Assembly (NCBI GenBank): GCA_025352145.1
Contig: JANXTY010000030.1
Span: 1 to 64,000 of the forward strand
Source: Oxalobacteraceae bacterium
Lineage (GTDB): Bacteria > Pseudomonadota > Gammaproteobacteria > Burkholderiales > Burkholderiaceae_D
Reading direction: 5' to 3'
Length of the DNA: 64,000 nt
The notes below the pieces were generated by a model that made no database searches, was not told the DNA's origin, and saw only the letters and a program-made list of their open reading frames with translations. Positions 8,845 to 18,726 of the stretch are shown piece after piece (position 1 is the first letter of the stretch; every line of letters starts with the position of its first letter). The position numbers were made by a program, and so were the translations under genes.

Positions 8845-8870
8845 TCGGGGCGTATCCACATCAAAATCGA

Positions 8871-9074
8871 TTAGGCGGCCTGAATGTTTGAAGCTTGCTT
8901 GCCTTTAGGGCCTTGCGTGACTTCGAACTGTACTTTTTGACCTTCTTTTAGGGTCTTGAAGCCGTTCATGTTGATTGCGGAGAAATGAGCAAACAAATCT
9001 TCACCGCCGTCATCAGGAGTAATAAAGCCGAAGCCTTTAGAATCGTTGAACCACTTAACTGTACCGGTTGCCAT
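8871..9074 (-). CDS. cspA: CspA-family cold-shock protein
   Basis: Single cold-shock domain protein of 67 residues that binds single-stranded RNA/DNA and melts mRNA structure. It has both RNA-binding motifs: KGFGFI (RNP1) and DLFAHF (RNP2), and begins [10 protein letters not shown]. The frame has an earlier ATG at 9083, but GAAAG lies 9 bases before the second ATG at 9074, which gives the standard family start. It is divergent from clpS-clpA, the same arrangement as cspD next to clpS in enterobacteria, so it may be annotated cspD by context; its length is closer to CspA. Confidence 0.93.
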   Translation of the reverse strand: MATGTVKWFNDSKGFGFITPDDGGEDLFAHFSAINMNGFKTLKEGQKVQFEVTQGPKGKQASNIQAA

Positions 9075-9402
9075 AAAAAGCATCTTTCAAAAAAAACTAA
9101 TCACACGAGCCATAAAAGCAAGAAGCATCGCGTATGGCTGCCCCCTCCTAAACTTGCCCACTTCATATTGACAAGCTTGAACTCATCAATCCGTACCATT
9201 GTTGGCGGAATAAATAGCGAAGTCAAGTGATTTGGCAAGATTAAAGATTCTTAATGATGGAATCGTACAACAATCACTCTTGATATAGAAGTTTGTATCG
9301 CCATCTGCACGCAATCAGGAAAACGCGTAATATTTAAACAGAGATGCAATTGAGTACTAGCTTATGTGTTACACCGACAATGTAAGGTATTAGAATAGAT
9401 GT

Positions 9403-9711
9403 ATGGCAACTAAGCACGAAAACGGCACCATTCTTGAGCGGCAAGCCCAAAAGCTAAAGCCGCCACCGATGTATCAAGTGTTATTACTAAATGATGATTA
9501 CACCCCGATGGAGTTTGTCGTGGCTATCATTCAGGAGTACTTCAATAAAGACCACGAGACAGCGACGCACATAATGCTCTGCGTTCATCGCGATGGTAAA
9601 GGTGCTTGTGGCGTGTTCCCTAAAGATATCGCGTCCACTAAAGTCGAATATGTTTTAACCCACGCTCGAAAGGCAGGACATCCCCTGCAATGCGTGATGG
9701 AGGAAGTATGA
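9403..9711 (+). CDS. clpS: ClpAP adaptor protein ClpS
   Basis: Protein of 102 residues that binds the N-terminal domain of ClpA and hands over N-end-rule substrates. The core [16 protein letters not shown], with the residues that line the N-degron pocket, and the later [11 protein letters not shown] segment are typical. The last codons overlap the clpA start in an ATGA arrangement, so the two are translated in a coupled way. The flexible N-terminal tail needed for substrate transfer is present (about 20 residues). Confidence 0.96.
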   Translation: MATKHENGTILERQAQKLKPPPMYQVLLLNDDYTPMEFVVAIIQEYFNKDHETATHIMLCVHRDGKGACGVFPKDIASTKVEYVLTHARKAGHPLQCVMEEV

Positions 9712-12011
9712 TTGCCCAAGAATTGGAAGTAAGTTTGCACATGGCTTTTGTTGAGGCGCGACAGTCTCGTCACGAGTTCATCACTGTCGAGCATCTATTG
9801 CTTTCACTGTTAGATAATCCCTCAGCTGCGGAAGTAATGCGGGCTTGCGCTGTCCACATTGAGGATTTGCGTAAAACGCTGACCAATTTTGTCTCCGATA
9901 ACACACCAACGGTGCCGGGCACGAGCGAGGTAGATACTCAACCTACGCTGGGATTCCAGCGCGTGATTCAGCGTGCGATTATGCATGTGCAGTCGGCATC
10001 TAATGGCAAAAAAGAGGTCAATGGTGCTAACGTCTTGGTGGCAATTTTCGGGGAAAAAGACTCGCATGCCGTGTATTACCTTCATCAGCAGGGAGTGACG
10101 CGACTTGACGTCGTCAATTTTATTTCCCATGGCGTACGTAAAGATAATCAGGGCGAAGTGCAAAAAGCTTCCGAAGGTGCAGCAGAAGAAGTGCAGGCCG
10201 AGGGGCAAGCAAAAGAGAGTCCACTTGACCAATTTACACAGAATTTAAATAAATTAGCGGCCGAAGGCAAGATTGATCCATTGATCGGGCGCGAGATGGA
10301 AATAGACCGGGTCATTCAAATCTTATGTCGTCGTCGAAAAAATAATCCACTGCTAGTTGGTGAGGCGGGCGTTGGAAAAACCGCAATAGCGGAGGGATTG
10401 GCCTGGCGCGTGACGCAGAGCGAAGTGCCTGAAATATTGCAAACAGTCGTCGTCTATTCGCTCGATATGGGCGCATTGTTGGCAGGAACAAAATATCGTG
10501 GTGATTTCGAACAGCGTTTGAAGGCAGTGTTAAAGCAGCTTAAAGATAATCCAAACGCCATTCTCTTTATTGACGAAATTCACACGATTATCGGTGCCGG
10601 ATCGGCATCGGGCGGAACGCTGGATGCATCGAATCTGCTGAAACCCGCATTGGCTAATGGTCAGCTCAAATGCATCGGCGCCACCACCTACACGGAATTT
10701 CGCGGTGTATTTGAAAAAGACCATGCATTGGCACGACGTTTTCAAAAGGTGGATGTGAATGAACCGACTGTTGAGCAAACCATTCAGATTTTGCGTGGTT
10801 TGAAGTCGCGTTTTGAAGAACATCATAACGTCAAATATTCAGTGTCCGCCTTGACGACTGCGGCTGAACTGGCGGCGCGGTTTATTAATGATCGCCATTT
10901 GCCGGATAAGGCCATCGATGTGATCGATGAAGCCGGTGCTGCGCAACGCATCCTTCCTAAGTCGAAGCAGAAAAAGACGATTGGCAAAGCCGAAATTGAA
11001 GACATTATTTCTAAGATAGCGCGCATCCCACCGCAATCAGTGAATCAAGATGATCGTAGCAAGCTAAAAACGATAGACCGCGATCTGAAAAATGTCGTGT
11101 TCGGCCAAGAACCTGCTATTGAGGCGCTAGCTTCAGCCATTAAGATGGCGCGTGCTGGTTTGGGAAAAACGGACAAGCCAATCGGCTCATTTTTGTTCTC
11201 CGGCCCTACTGGGGTGGGAAAGACCGAAGTTGCCAAGCAGCTGGCTTTTATCCTTGGGATTGAATTGATCCGTTTCGACATGTCTGAATATATGGAGCGT
11301 CACGCAGTGAGCCGCCTGATTGGTGCGCCGCCCGGTTACGTCGGCTTTGATCAGGGCGGTCTATTGACCGAAGCGATCACCAAGAAGCCGCATGCCGTGC
11401 TGCTGCTTGATGAAATAGAAAAAGCGCATCCCGATATTTTTAATATTTTGTTGCAAGTGATGGATCATGGAACTTTGACGGACAACAACGGTCGCAAGGC
11501 CGATTTTCGCAATGTAATTATCGTCATGACGACCAATGCTGGGGCTGAAAGTTTGCAGAAACGTTCGATTGGCTTTACCGATAAGAAAGAAGCCGGCGAT
11601 GAAATGGCTGACATCAAGCGCATGTTTACGCCGGAATTCCGCAATCGTCTGGATGCCACCATCAGCTTCCGCTCGTTGGATGAGGAAATCATTTTGCGGG
11701 TGGTCGATAAGTTTCTCATGCAGTTGGAAGAACAACTGCATGAGAAAAAAGTGGAAGCGATATTTACCGATAACTTGCGAAAATTCCTTGCTAAAAAAGG
11801 CTTTGATCCTTTGATGGGCGCGCGTCCGATGTCGCGTCTGATCCAGGACATGATCCGTAAGGCGTTAGCAGATGAACTGTTGTTCGGGAAATTGGTGGCA
11901 GGTGGTCGCGTGACGGTGGATTTGGATGAAAATGATCACATCAAGCTTGATTTCTTCGAGAGCGATTTGATCGCCCCCCCAGCACCCCCGGAGGCACTTG
12001 AAGTGGAATAA
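9708..12011 (+). CDS. clpA: ATP-dependent Clp protease ATPase subunit ClpA
   Basis: AAA+ unfoldase of 767 residues that works with the ClpP peptidase. The order is an N-terminal Clp-N repeat domain (about 1-140), AAA-1 with Walker [10 protein letters not shown] and Walker [12 protein letters not shown]-2 with Walker [10 protein letters not shown] and Walker [11 protein letters not shown], then the D2-small domain. The IGF-type ClpP-binding loop appears as KRSIGFTD. The start ATG 9708 has GGAGG just upstream and overlaps the clpS stop by ATGA. clpP is not in the window. A strong terminator follows. Confidence 0.96.
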   Translation: MIAQELEVSLHMAFVEARQSRHEFITVEHLLLSLLDNPSAAEVMRACAVHIEDLRKTLTNFVSDNTPTVPGTSEVDTQPTLGFQRVIQRAIMHVQSASNGKKEVNGANVLVAIFGEKDSHAVYYLHQQGVTRLDVVNFISHGVRKDNQGEVQKASEGAAEEVQAEGQAKESPLDQFTQNLNKLAAEGKIDPLIGREMEIDRVIQILCRRRKNNPLLVGEAGVGKTAIAEGLAWRVTQSEVPEILQTVVVYSLDMGALLAGTKYRGDFEQRLKAVLKQLKDNPNAILFIDEIHTIIGAGSASGGTLDASNLLKPALANGQLKCIGATTYTEFRGVFEKDHALARRFQKVDVNEPTVEQTIQILRGLKSRFEEHHNVKYSVSALTTAAELAARFINDRHLPDKAIDVIDEAGAAQRILPKSKQKKTIGKAEIEDIISKIARIPPQSVNQDDRSKLKTIDRDLKNVVFGQEPAIEALASAIKMARAGLGKTDKPIGSFLFSGPTGVGKTEVAKQLAFILGIELIRFDMSEYMERHAVSRLIGAPPGYVGFDQGGLLTEAITKKPHAVLLLDEIEKAHPDIFNILLQVMDHGTLTDNNGRKADFRNVIIVMTTNAGAESLQKRSIGFTDKKEAGDEMADIKRMFTPEFRNRLDATISFRSLDEEIILRVVDKFLMQLEEQLHEKKVEAIFTDNLRKFLAKKGFDPLMGARPMSRLIQDMIRKALADELLFGKLVAGGRVTVDLDENDHIKLDFFESDLIAPPAPPEALEVE

Positions 12012-12050
12012 TCATTAGAAAATTGCTGACATTGGTCGTTAGCACCGATA

Positions 12051-12090
12051 AAAAAAGTCCGAATCGACGAAAGTGGTTCGGACTTTTTTT
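12051..12090 (+). terminator. Terminator of clpS-clpA
   Basis: Stem AAAAAAGTCCGAA / TTCGGACTTTTTT with a 13-nt loop and a long T tract, 40 bp after clpA. The rest of the interval to 12273 shows nothing I can identify. Confidence 0.9.
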
Positions 12091-12273
12091 GAGCATTTTT
12101 GAGTATCGATGACCGATAAAAAATCAATTTTTATGCGGCGATCCTAACGGATAGCTCATTCATTCAATTAGGATTAAGATGGACCTACATTCCAATGCAA
12201 AGATTTAGCGCGACGGATTTGAATGCGAAATTTAGGTATGGAATGTACATATTTTTATGAGGCATAAAATATC

Positions 12274-13035
12274 ATGCGCCGTCCACTCGTCCTCGTTCCC
12301 GCCTGTACCAAGGATATTGGCGCGCATTCGTATCACGTCGTCCAGTACAAATATATCGATGCACTAATATCTGCAGCAAACTGTGCGCCTTTACTCTTAC
12401 CTGCTTGCGGCGATCAGACAGATTGGGATGTTGTCCTGGCGGTCGCCGATGGCATTATGCTCACAGGCTCACCGTCTAATGTCCATCCTCGCCATTTCAA
12501 CCAACAGATACATCAGCCGGAATTGTCCCAGGACGAGGCCCGTGATGCTACTACGCTACCCCTGATTAGAGCGGTGATAGAACGAGGGATTCCCCTACTT
12601 GCGATTTGCCGTGGGATGCAGGAAGTCAATGTTGCCCTTGGGGGAAGCTTGCACCAGGCTGTGCATCAACTGCCCGACATGAGGGATCACCGCGAGATCA
12701 AGGGTACTGCGCTTGAGGAACAATACCAATTGGCTCACCGCGTTGCTTTGACATCGGCGGGCCGATTAGAAAAACTCTTAGATGGCGCTCAGCAGATCAT
12801 GGTTAATTCTTTGCATGGACAAGGAATTGCGCGATTGGCACCCGGATTAATCATTGAGGGGCGCGCCGACGATGGGCTCATTGAAGCGTATAGCGGTGCT
12901 GATATCCCAGGTTATTTATTGGGCTTGCAATGGCATCCAGAATGGCACGCTACAGAAAATTCCGATTCGGTAAAAATATTTTTTTCCTTTGCTCAGGCAT
13001 GCCGGGATTATCAATTAAAAAAGGAGGGGAAATGA
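12274..13035 (+). CDS. puuD: Gamma-glutamyl-gamma-aminobutyrate hydrolase
   Basis: Class I glutamine amidotransferase-like hydrolase of 253 residues. In the Puu pathway this enzyme splits gamma-glutamyl-GABA to glutamate and GABA. The nucleophile Cys112 sits in AICRGMQEVNVALGG, and the His221/Glu223 pair in LQWHPEWH completes the triad; the oxyanion region is LTGSPSNVHP. The gene is followed after 85 bp by puuA and then an aminotransferase on the same strand, which supports the polyamine role. The start ATG 12274 gives the usual MRRPLVLVPAC opening. Confidence 0.88.
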   Translation: MRRPLVLVPACTKDIGAHSYHVVQYKYIDALISAANCAPLLLPACGDQTDWDVVLAVADGIMLTGSPSNVHPRHFNQQIHQPELSQDEARDATTLPLIRAVIERGIPLLAICRGMQEVNVALGGSLHQAVHQLPDMRDHREIKGTALEEQYQLAHRVALTSAGRLEKLLDGAQQIMVNSLHGQGIARLAPGLIIEGRADDGLIEAYSGADIPGYLLGLQWHPEWHATENSDSVKIFFSFAQACRDYQLKKEGK

Positions 13036-13120
13036 AGACCGATAGACAAAAGGTGCGACCCGGGCCTTGGCAGATCTGTAGGAAATGAGGAACCAGAAAA
13101 TAAACTAGGGGAAGACGATC

Positions 13121-14491
13121 ATGTCAATACGCGATAATTTCAGCTACAACGATATGGATCTGTGGCTTAACGAAAAGCGGGTCACGGAAATCGAATGCCT
13201 GGTGCCAGATTTAACCGGGGTCGCTCGCGGAAAAATTTTGCCGCGTACAAAGTTCACAGAAGAGCGCGGCATGCGCATGCCGGAAGCTGTGCTCGGCATG
13301 ACTGTTACAGGTAATTATCCGACTGACGATGAAGCCTATGACCGCGCTATTTCAGCGACGGACCGCGACATGGTATTGAAGGCAGATCCCAGCACCATCA
13401 CTTTGGTGCCGTGGGCCATTGACCCGACTGCGCAAGTGATTAGCGATTGTTTTTTCTGGGATGGAACTTTAGTCGATTTTGCGCCACGATCTGTGTTGCG
13501 CCGAGTGTTGGATCTGTATGCGCAACAAGGCTGGAAACCGATTGTTGCACCGGAACTTGAGTTTTACTTGACCGCGAAGAATAGCGATCCTGACCTACCT
13601 CTGAAACCACCGGTCGGGCGTAGTGGGCGTGCCGAAACCAGTCGTCAGGTATATAGCATTGACGCAGTCAATGAGTTCGATCCTTTGTTTGAGGACATCT
13701 ACGACTATTGTGAATTGATGCAACTCGATGTCGATACCTTGATCCACGAAATCGGTGCTGGACAGATGGAAATTAATTTTTTGCACGGCGAGCCTTTGGG
13801 TTTGGCCGACAAGGTTTTTTTCTTCAAAAGAACCTTGCGCGAAGCAGCATTGAAGCATGATATGTATGCGACCTTTATGGCAAAACCGATGGCAGGCGAG
13901 CCGGGTTCTGCAATGCATGTTCACCAAAGCGTGCTGGATGCCAAGAGCGGAACCAACATCTTCAGCAATCCTGATGGTACTGCGTCGGAAGCATTCTCTC
14001 ACTACATTGGTGGTTTGCAGCGTTATATGCCATCGGCGATGGCGATTGCTGCGCCGTATGTCAATTCTTATCGCCGCATTGTGCGTCACACAGCGGCTCC
14101 CATCAATATTCAATGGGGTATGGATAACCGCACTGTTGGGTTTCGCGTTCCGGTATCCAGTCCCGAAGATAGGCGGGTCGAAAATCGCGTGATCGGTTCC
14201 GATGCCAATCCGTATCTGGCACTGGCTGTTACGTTAGCGTGTGGTTATTTGGGCATGATGGAGAAATTGGTGCCCACACCGATGACGGAAGGGAGCGCCT
14301 ATGATCTTGATTTCGAGCTGCCTCAAAGTTTGTCGGAGGCGTTAAGTGTGTTGCGTGGCGAAACCGCATTGCGCAAGATATTGGGGGAGCGCTTTATTGA
14401 TGTGTATGCCGCGATAAAAGATTTGGAACATCAGGAGTTTATGCGGGTGATCAGTCCGTGGGAGCGGGAACATTTGCTGTTGCACGTGTAA
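13121..14491 (+). CDS. puuA: Glutamine synthetase-like gamma-glutamylpolyamine synthetase
   Basis: Protein of 456 residues of the glutamine synthetase superfamily. The branch including PuuA/SpuI joins glutamate to putrescine or another amine using ATP. The beta-grasp part begins MSIRDNFSYNDMD, and catalytic-domain motifs include PELEFYL, GAGQMEINF, a metal-site HVHQS and RIVRHTAAPINIQWG. It lacks the adenylylation-region signature expected of housekeeping GlnA, and its neighbours are puuD and a putrescine-type aminotransferase, so a polyamine role is more likely than ammonia assimilation. A GGGGAAG ribosome site stands before the ATG. Confidence 0.85.
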   Translation: MSIRDNFSYNDMDLWLNEKRVTEIECLVPDLTGVARGKILPRTKFTEERGMRMPEAVLGMTVTGNYPTDDEAYDRAISATDRDMVLKADPSTITLVPWAIDPTAQVISDCFFWDGTLVDFAPRSVLRRVLDLYAQQGWKPIVAPELEFYLTAKNSDPDLPLKPPVGRSGRAETSRQVYSIDAVNEFDPLFEDIYDYCELMQLDVDTLIHEIGAGQMEINFLHGEPLGLADKVFFFKRTLREAALKHDMYATFMAKPMAGEPGSAMHVHQSVLDAKSGTNIFSNPDGTASEAFSHYIGGLQRYMPSAMAIAAPYVNSYRRIVRHTAAPINIQWGMDNRTVGFRVPVSSPEDRRVENRVIGSDANPYLALAVTLACGYLGMMEKLVPTPMTEGSAYDLDFELPQSLSEALSVLRGETALRKILGERFIDVYAAIKDLEHQEFMRVISPWEREHLLLHV

Positions 14492-14555
14492 GAGACCTCT
14501 GTAATGCGATTGGTGTGAAACGCGCTATTTTCTCGGTGAAAAAGAGGAACCCATC

Positions 14556-15992
14556 ATGGATGCCAAACGGCCGTTATTTGATTCTTCCCCTCATCTCCCT
14601 GGCAATACTTGCATGCCTACCTCGGCGATTCAGAAGCTAGATTCAGCGCACTATCTTCACCCATTTACTGATCACAAGCATCTGTCAGAAAAAGGTGCGC
14701 GGGCGATAGTAAGGGGCGAGGGAATCTACGTCTGGGACTCTGAAGGAAAACGCCTTCTTGACGGCATGTCGGGGTTGTGGTGCGTCAATGTCGGTTATGG
14801 CCGCCAAAGTATCGCGGAAGCGGCATATGCACAAATGATGCAACTGCCTTTTTACAATAGCTTTTTTCAAACCACTAACTTGCCTGTTGTCGCGTTGGCG
14901 GCAAAGCTGGTGGAGATTTCACCGCCACAATTTAAGCATGTTTTTTTTGCCGGATCGGGCTCTGAAAGCAACGATACCAACGTGCGCATGGTACGCCGTT
15001 ATTGGGATCTGCTTGGTTGTCCAGATCGCCACGTGATCATCAGTCGTCACAATGCCTATCATGGCAGCACTATGGCCGGTGCTTCACTGGGTGGAATGGC
15101 GGGCATGCATGCACAAGGCGGTCTGCCCATCCCCGGCATCGTTCATATCGGGCAGCCGTTTTATCTAGAAAGTGGGCGTGGGATGACGCGGGATGAATTT
15201 GGTTTGGTCTCCGCATCCTGGTTGGAGCACAAAATTCTTGAGGTCGGTCCCGATAAAGTTGCCGCGTTTATCGGTGAGCCTATTCAGGGCGCGGGCGGTG
15301 TCATTATTCCACCGGCGACGTATTGGCCGGAGATTCAACGGATCTGCGACAAATACCACATTCTCTTGATTGCCGATGAAGTTATCTGTGGATTCGGTCG
15401 CCTGGGCCATTGGTTCGGATCTGAATGTTTTGGCATCAAACCGGATTTAATGACCTTTGCTAAAGGAGTGACGTCAGGTTATGTGCCGCTTGGTGGTGTG
15501 ATGGTGGGGGATCGCGTGGCGGAGGTGTTGATTGAAAAAGGGGGTGAGTTCAATCATGGATTTACTTATTCCGGGCACCCTGTTGCTTGTGCCGTCGCAT
15601 TGGAAAATATCCATCTATTGCAAAAAGAAAAATTGCTTGAATTGGTTTACGAAGAAACAGGCCCTTACTTGAAGCAGCAATTTGAAGCGTTGATCCAACA
15701 TCCTTTAGTTGGTGAAGCAGAGGCGTACGGTTTCATGGCGGGGCTTAATTTGGTCAAAGAAAAAGCGTCGCATATTCATGATTGTGTTTTGTTTCCCAGT
15801 GAGCAAAACATTGGCATGATTTGCCGTTCGCATATGCTTGGCAATGGCATGATCATGCGCGCTGTCGGTGACCGCATGATCATCGCTCCACCCCTGATCA
15901 TGCGTAAGGAAAATATTGACGAGATGATCGAACTGATTCGATTCTGTCTCGATGAGACCTTCATCGATTTAAAGAAAGGCGGTCTCATATAA
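14556..15992 (+). CDS. spuC: Omega-aminotransferase, putrescine-pyruvate type
   Basis: Class III PLP-dependent aminotransferase of 478 residues, close in style to SpuC, which transfers an amino group from putrescine or related amines to pyruvate. Motifs are GSGSESNDTNVRM (PLP phosphate region), IADEVICGFGRLG, and FAKGVTSGYVPLGG with Lys303 as the likely Schiff-base lysine. GAGGAA before ATG 14556 supports the start; the homologous core begins near residue 25. It follows puuA by 64 bp, so the three genes are probably one operon. Exact amine preference cannot be read from sequence; beta-alanine-pyruvate transamination is an alternative. Confidence 0.83.
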   Translation: MDAKRPLFDSSPHLPGNTCMPTSAIQKLDSAHYLHPFTDHKHLSEKGARAIVRGEGIYVWDSEGKRLLDGMSGLWCVNVGYGRQSIAEAAYAQMMQLPFYNSFFQTTNLPVVALAAKLVEISPPQFKHVFFAGSGSESNDTNVRMVRRYWDLLGCPDRHVIISRHNAYHGSTMAGASLGGMAGMHAQGGLPIPGIVHIGQPFYLESGRGMTRDEFGLVSASWLEHKILEVGPDKVAAFIGEPIQGAGGVIIPPATYWPEIQRICDKYHILLIADEVICGFGRLGHWFGSECFGIKPDLMTFAKGVTSGYVPLGGVMVGDRVAEVLIEKGGEFNHGFTYSGHPVACAVALENIHLLQKEKLLELVYEETGPYLKQQFEALIQHPLVGEAEAYGFMAGLNLVKEKASHIHDCVLFPSEQNIGMICRSHMLGNGMIMRAVGDRMIIAPPLIMRKENIDEMIELIRFCLDETFIDLKKGGLI

Positions 15993-16222
15993 ATGATTCG
16001 ATAGGTGTCCATTGGTGCAATGGTGGGTAGGGCAGGATCGGGGCGGCTGCAATCCGGAAACCTGGTATTTTGGTGCAAAAGCGTACTGGAATAACAGGGC
16101 GAATTTTTCTGCAATAATTCCGTTTTCAAGGTGGATCGAAATAAGCCGTAATTTTTTATTTGTAAATGATGGTAGCAATTTCCCCACCCCTATTTTCTTC
16201 AATCCTCCACGCGCTAATTCCC

Positions 16223-17140
16223 ATGAAATCACTTTTATTTTTATTCGCCTTGATTACCACCACCCTGTTTGCCAATGCGGAGCCAAGTGTTATTGCGCTC
16301 TGGCCCGAAGGGGTGCCCAGCGCCAAGCCAAGTGGGTACGGTGATGAAAAACGTAGCTTGGGCCATATTGCTAATGTCTCGGAACCTACGCTTACGGTGT
16401 ATGCACCTGCAGTAGATCGTCCAAACGGCAGTGCCATGATTATCTGTCCGGGTGGCGGCTATGTGAACCTGGCGACCGAACGTGAGGGCGTGCAGTATGC
16501 CAACTGGCTCAGTACGCTTGGCGTGACTTCGTTTGTTCTTAAATATCGCATGAAGGAATTCGGCCATCCAGCGCCGTTGCAAGATATCCTGCGAGCCATA
16601 CGCCTGGTGCGTTCGCGTGCAGCAGAATTTAAAATTAACCCCGATCGCATCGGCGTGATGGGTAGTTCGGCTGGGGGCCATCTGGCGGCGAGTGCGGGGA
16701 CTTTGTTCGATCATCCTGCCGGTAAAACCGGTGGTGTACTCGATGCAGTAAGTGCGCGCCCTGATTTCCTGATGTTGATGTATCCGGTCATTTCTATGGA
16801 GGATCCCGTTGCGCATGCTGGCTCGCGCAAAGCGCTCATTGGCGCTAACCCATCGCCGGAGTTGTTGAAGCTCATGTCGCTGGAAAAGCAGGTCACTGCA
16901 GCCACGCCACCCACGCTGATCATCCACACGCAGGAAGACAAAAGCGTGCCAATTGAGAACAGTATTCTTTTTTTTCAAGCGCTCACACGAGCACACGTGC
17001 CTGCGGAATTTTACGCATTTGAACACGGTGCTCATGGCATGGGAATGCGCGACGGACTCGGGACCGCGTCGGAATGGCCGAAAAGGGCAGAAGAGTGGTT
17101 GCGAAATCGTGGCTTGCTCAATAATAGTGTCAAGCCGTGA
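16223..17140 (+). CDS. Exported alpha/beta hydrolase (esterase-like)
   Basis: Protein of 305 residues from ATG 16223, which gives a clean signal peptide (MKSLLFLFALITTTLFANA); the frame is open for 19 codons upstream but these add nothing recognisable. The mature protein has the alpha/beta-hydrolase fold of the acetyl-esterase/xylanase-associated group: oxyanion segment CPGGGYVNLA, nucleophile Ser149 in GSSAGGHLA, Asp in TQEDKSVP, and His in EHGAHGMG. It is probably periplasmic or secreted and acts on an ester, perhaps acetylated sugar. No sugar-utilisation genes adjoin it; its left neighbour ends the polyamine set 230 bp away, with nothing identifiable between. Confidence 0.8.
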   Translation: MKSLLFLFALITTTLFANAEPSVIALWPEGVPSAKPSGYGDEKRSLGHIANVSEPTLTVYAPAVDRPNGSAMIICPGGGYVNLATEREGVQYANWLSTLGVTSFVLKYRMKEFGHPAPLQDILRAIRLVRSRAAEFKINPDRIGVMGSSAGGHLAASAGTLFDHPAGKTGGVLDAVSARPDFLMLMYPVISMEDPVAHAGSRKALIGANPSPELLKLMSLEKQVTAATPPTLIIHTQEDKSVPIENSILFFQALTRAHVPAEFYAFEHGAHGMGMRDGLGTASEWPKRAEEWLRNRGLLNNSVKP

Positions 17141-17271
17141 GTGGGAGTTACCCCTCTATTTCTCTCTACGTTCCTTCCGCTTTATTTCATTTCTGAAGCA
17201 GATTGCTTATGCAGGTCCTAATTAACGTGGGGCGTGTGAATTTCTGTGGGTTTTCTTATTGGGAAATGAAA

Positions 17272-18582
17272 TTATTCTGCAACGGCTGCTTCGTCCTTCG
17301 GCATTTGAATCATCCCGGTGTGGAAATTGTATTCAAACAAATTGCCATAACGTCCCCACTCAATCGCCACCCGCAGCGCCCGTTCGGCGTCGTCGGCATC
17401 CAGCGTGAATCGAAGTAATTTGAGGAAAAGATCTTCCGGAAGATCGCCGGAACGGTCCTGTTCCAGACCGTGGCGGATGTAGGCAATTAACGGCACATGT
17501 TCGAGCAGTTGGCATCCGAAAATAGTTTGGCGTTCCTGATTAGATGCGCCCACATAATGTTCACCCAGTGGCGTGATGCTGATGTCACCATAAGCCAGAT
17601 GTGCGAAACCTAGCAATGCTAAAGCGATGGATACATCCAATAGCTCCTTGTCGGTCAGCTCGGTTTCTTCCCCCAGTTTTGGCAAGTCGGCACGCCCGTG
17701 ATACGGTTCATCTACCAGCAGTTCCAGGATGCCTTCGATACGGGCGATATCGGCTTCCGGCAAGCGGTCGCCTAATTGCAGTTTGGCTTCTTTCTCGGTG
17801 GTGCGTCCCGGACGTGAGGTACCGGCGGTCATCAGTCCATATACTTCATCGATGAGCGTGCGTACCTCGGTGCTTTCCACCTGGCGTGGACGGGGCAGTG
17901 CGATCGGCAACTCAGCGCGTACGCGGCCCGGATCGCTGCGAAAAATCAATACCCGATCTGCCATCATGACAGCTTCTTCAATATTGTGCGAGACTACGAG
18001 CATCGCCTTGGTGGGAATCTGGCCGGATTCCCACAAGCCGAGTATCTCTTCGCGCAGGCGTTCCCCGGTGAGCACATCGAGGGCAGAAAATGCTTCGTCC
18101 ATCAACAGTACTTCAGGTTCCATTACCAATGCACGGGCGATACCAACGCGCTGGCGCATGCCGCCGGATAATTCACGTGGCAGAGCGCCTTCGAAGCCGG
18201 ATAGGCCGATCAGGTCAATGGCTTGTTCGGCGCGGCGCTCTCTGATTTCAGGCGCAACACCCTGTGCTTCCAGACCCAGTTCGACGTTTTTTTGCACGGT
18301 AAGCCAGGGAAATAGCGCAAAAGACTGGAACACCATGCTGATACCGCGCGCTGCGCCATGCAGAGGCAATCCTCGGTATAAAACCTGTCCTTGATCCGCG
18401 TCAATCAAACCCGCCATAATGCGCAACATGCTCGATTTCCCCGATCCCGATTGCCCTAACAGTGCGACGATCTCGCCTTCGCTGAGCGTGAAATCGACGC
18501 CTTCTAGAACGGAACGGGCCGAGCCGTCGGCCGAGCGAAATGATTTGCCGACAGACTTGAGTTCGATGATGGGCGTGGTCAT
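17272..18582 (-). CDS. ABC transporter ATPase with AAA-associated C-terminal domain
   Basis: Protein of 436 residues. Residues 1-250 are an ABC ATPase of the nitrate/sulfonate/taurine type: Walker A GQSGSGKSS, signature ELSGGMRQRVGIARAL, Walker B VLLMDEAFSALD, H-loop VSHNIEEA. The last 150 residues form the AAA-associated C-terminal domain found on a subset of such ATPases, with a winged-helix-like look and a likely regulatory role. The partner permease is encoded 144 bp upstream on the same strand, with a small MITE between them. No substrate-binding protein gene is nearby, so the substrate is not predictable; an anion or metal is usual for the wider family. Confidence 0.87.
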   Translation of the reverse strand: MTTPIIELKSVGKSFRSADGSARSVLEGVDFTLSEGEIVALLGQSGSGKSSMLRIMAGLIDADQGQVLYRGLPLHGAARGISMVFQSFALFPWLTVQKNVELGLEAQGVAPEIRERRAEQAIDLIGLSGFEGALPRELSGGMRQRVGIARALVMEPEVLLMDEAFSALDVLTGERLREEILGLWESGQIPTKAMLVVSHNIEEAVMMADRVLIFRSDPGRVRAELPIALPRPRQVESTEVRTLIDEVYGLMTAGTSRPGRTTEKEAKLQLGDRLPEADIARIEGILELLVDEPYHGRADLPKLGEETELTDKELLDVSIALALLGFAHLAYGDISITPLGEHYVGASNQERQTIFGCQLLEHVPLIAYIRHGLEQDRSGDLPEDLFLKLLRFTLDADDAERALRVAIEWGRYGNLFEYNFHTGMIQMPKDEAAVAE

Positions 18583-18606
18583 AATTTATATCCAGAATTG
18601 TTAATG

Positions 18607-18679
18607 AGGACTGACGTAAAATCGTCCCTGCGTACTACCTTCGTCGGCGCTCTTGGCCGGACGTTTTTGCGTAAGTCCT
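18607..18679. mobile_element. 73-bp MITE with 7-bp target duplication
   Basis: Terminal inverted repeats AGGACTGACGTAAAA (left) and AGGACTTACGCAAAA (right, complement) bound a 73-bp segment. The same 7 bases, GTTAATG, flank it at 18600-18606 and 18680-18686, as a target-site duplication. It encodes nothing and must have been moved by a transposase elsewhere. It sits between the permease and ATPase genes, 25 bp before the ATPase start. Confidence 0.75.
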
Positions 18680-18726
18680 GTTAATGAGTCTCTACCATCG
18701 GTGCGCCCAAAAAGTGAAAAATTGCG

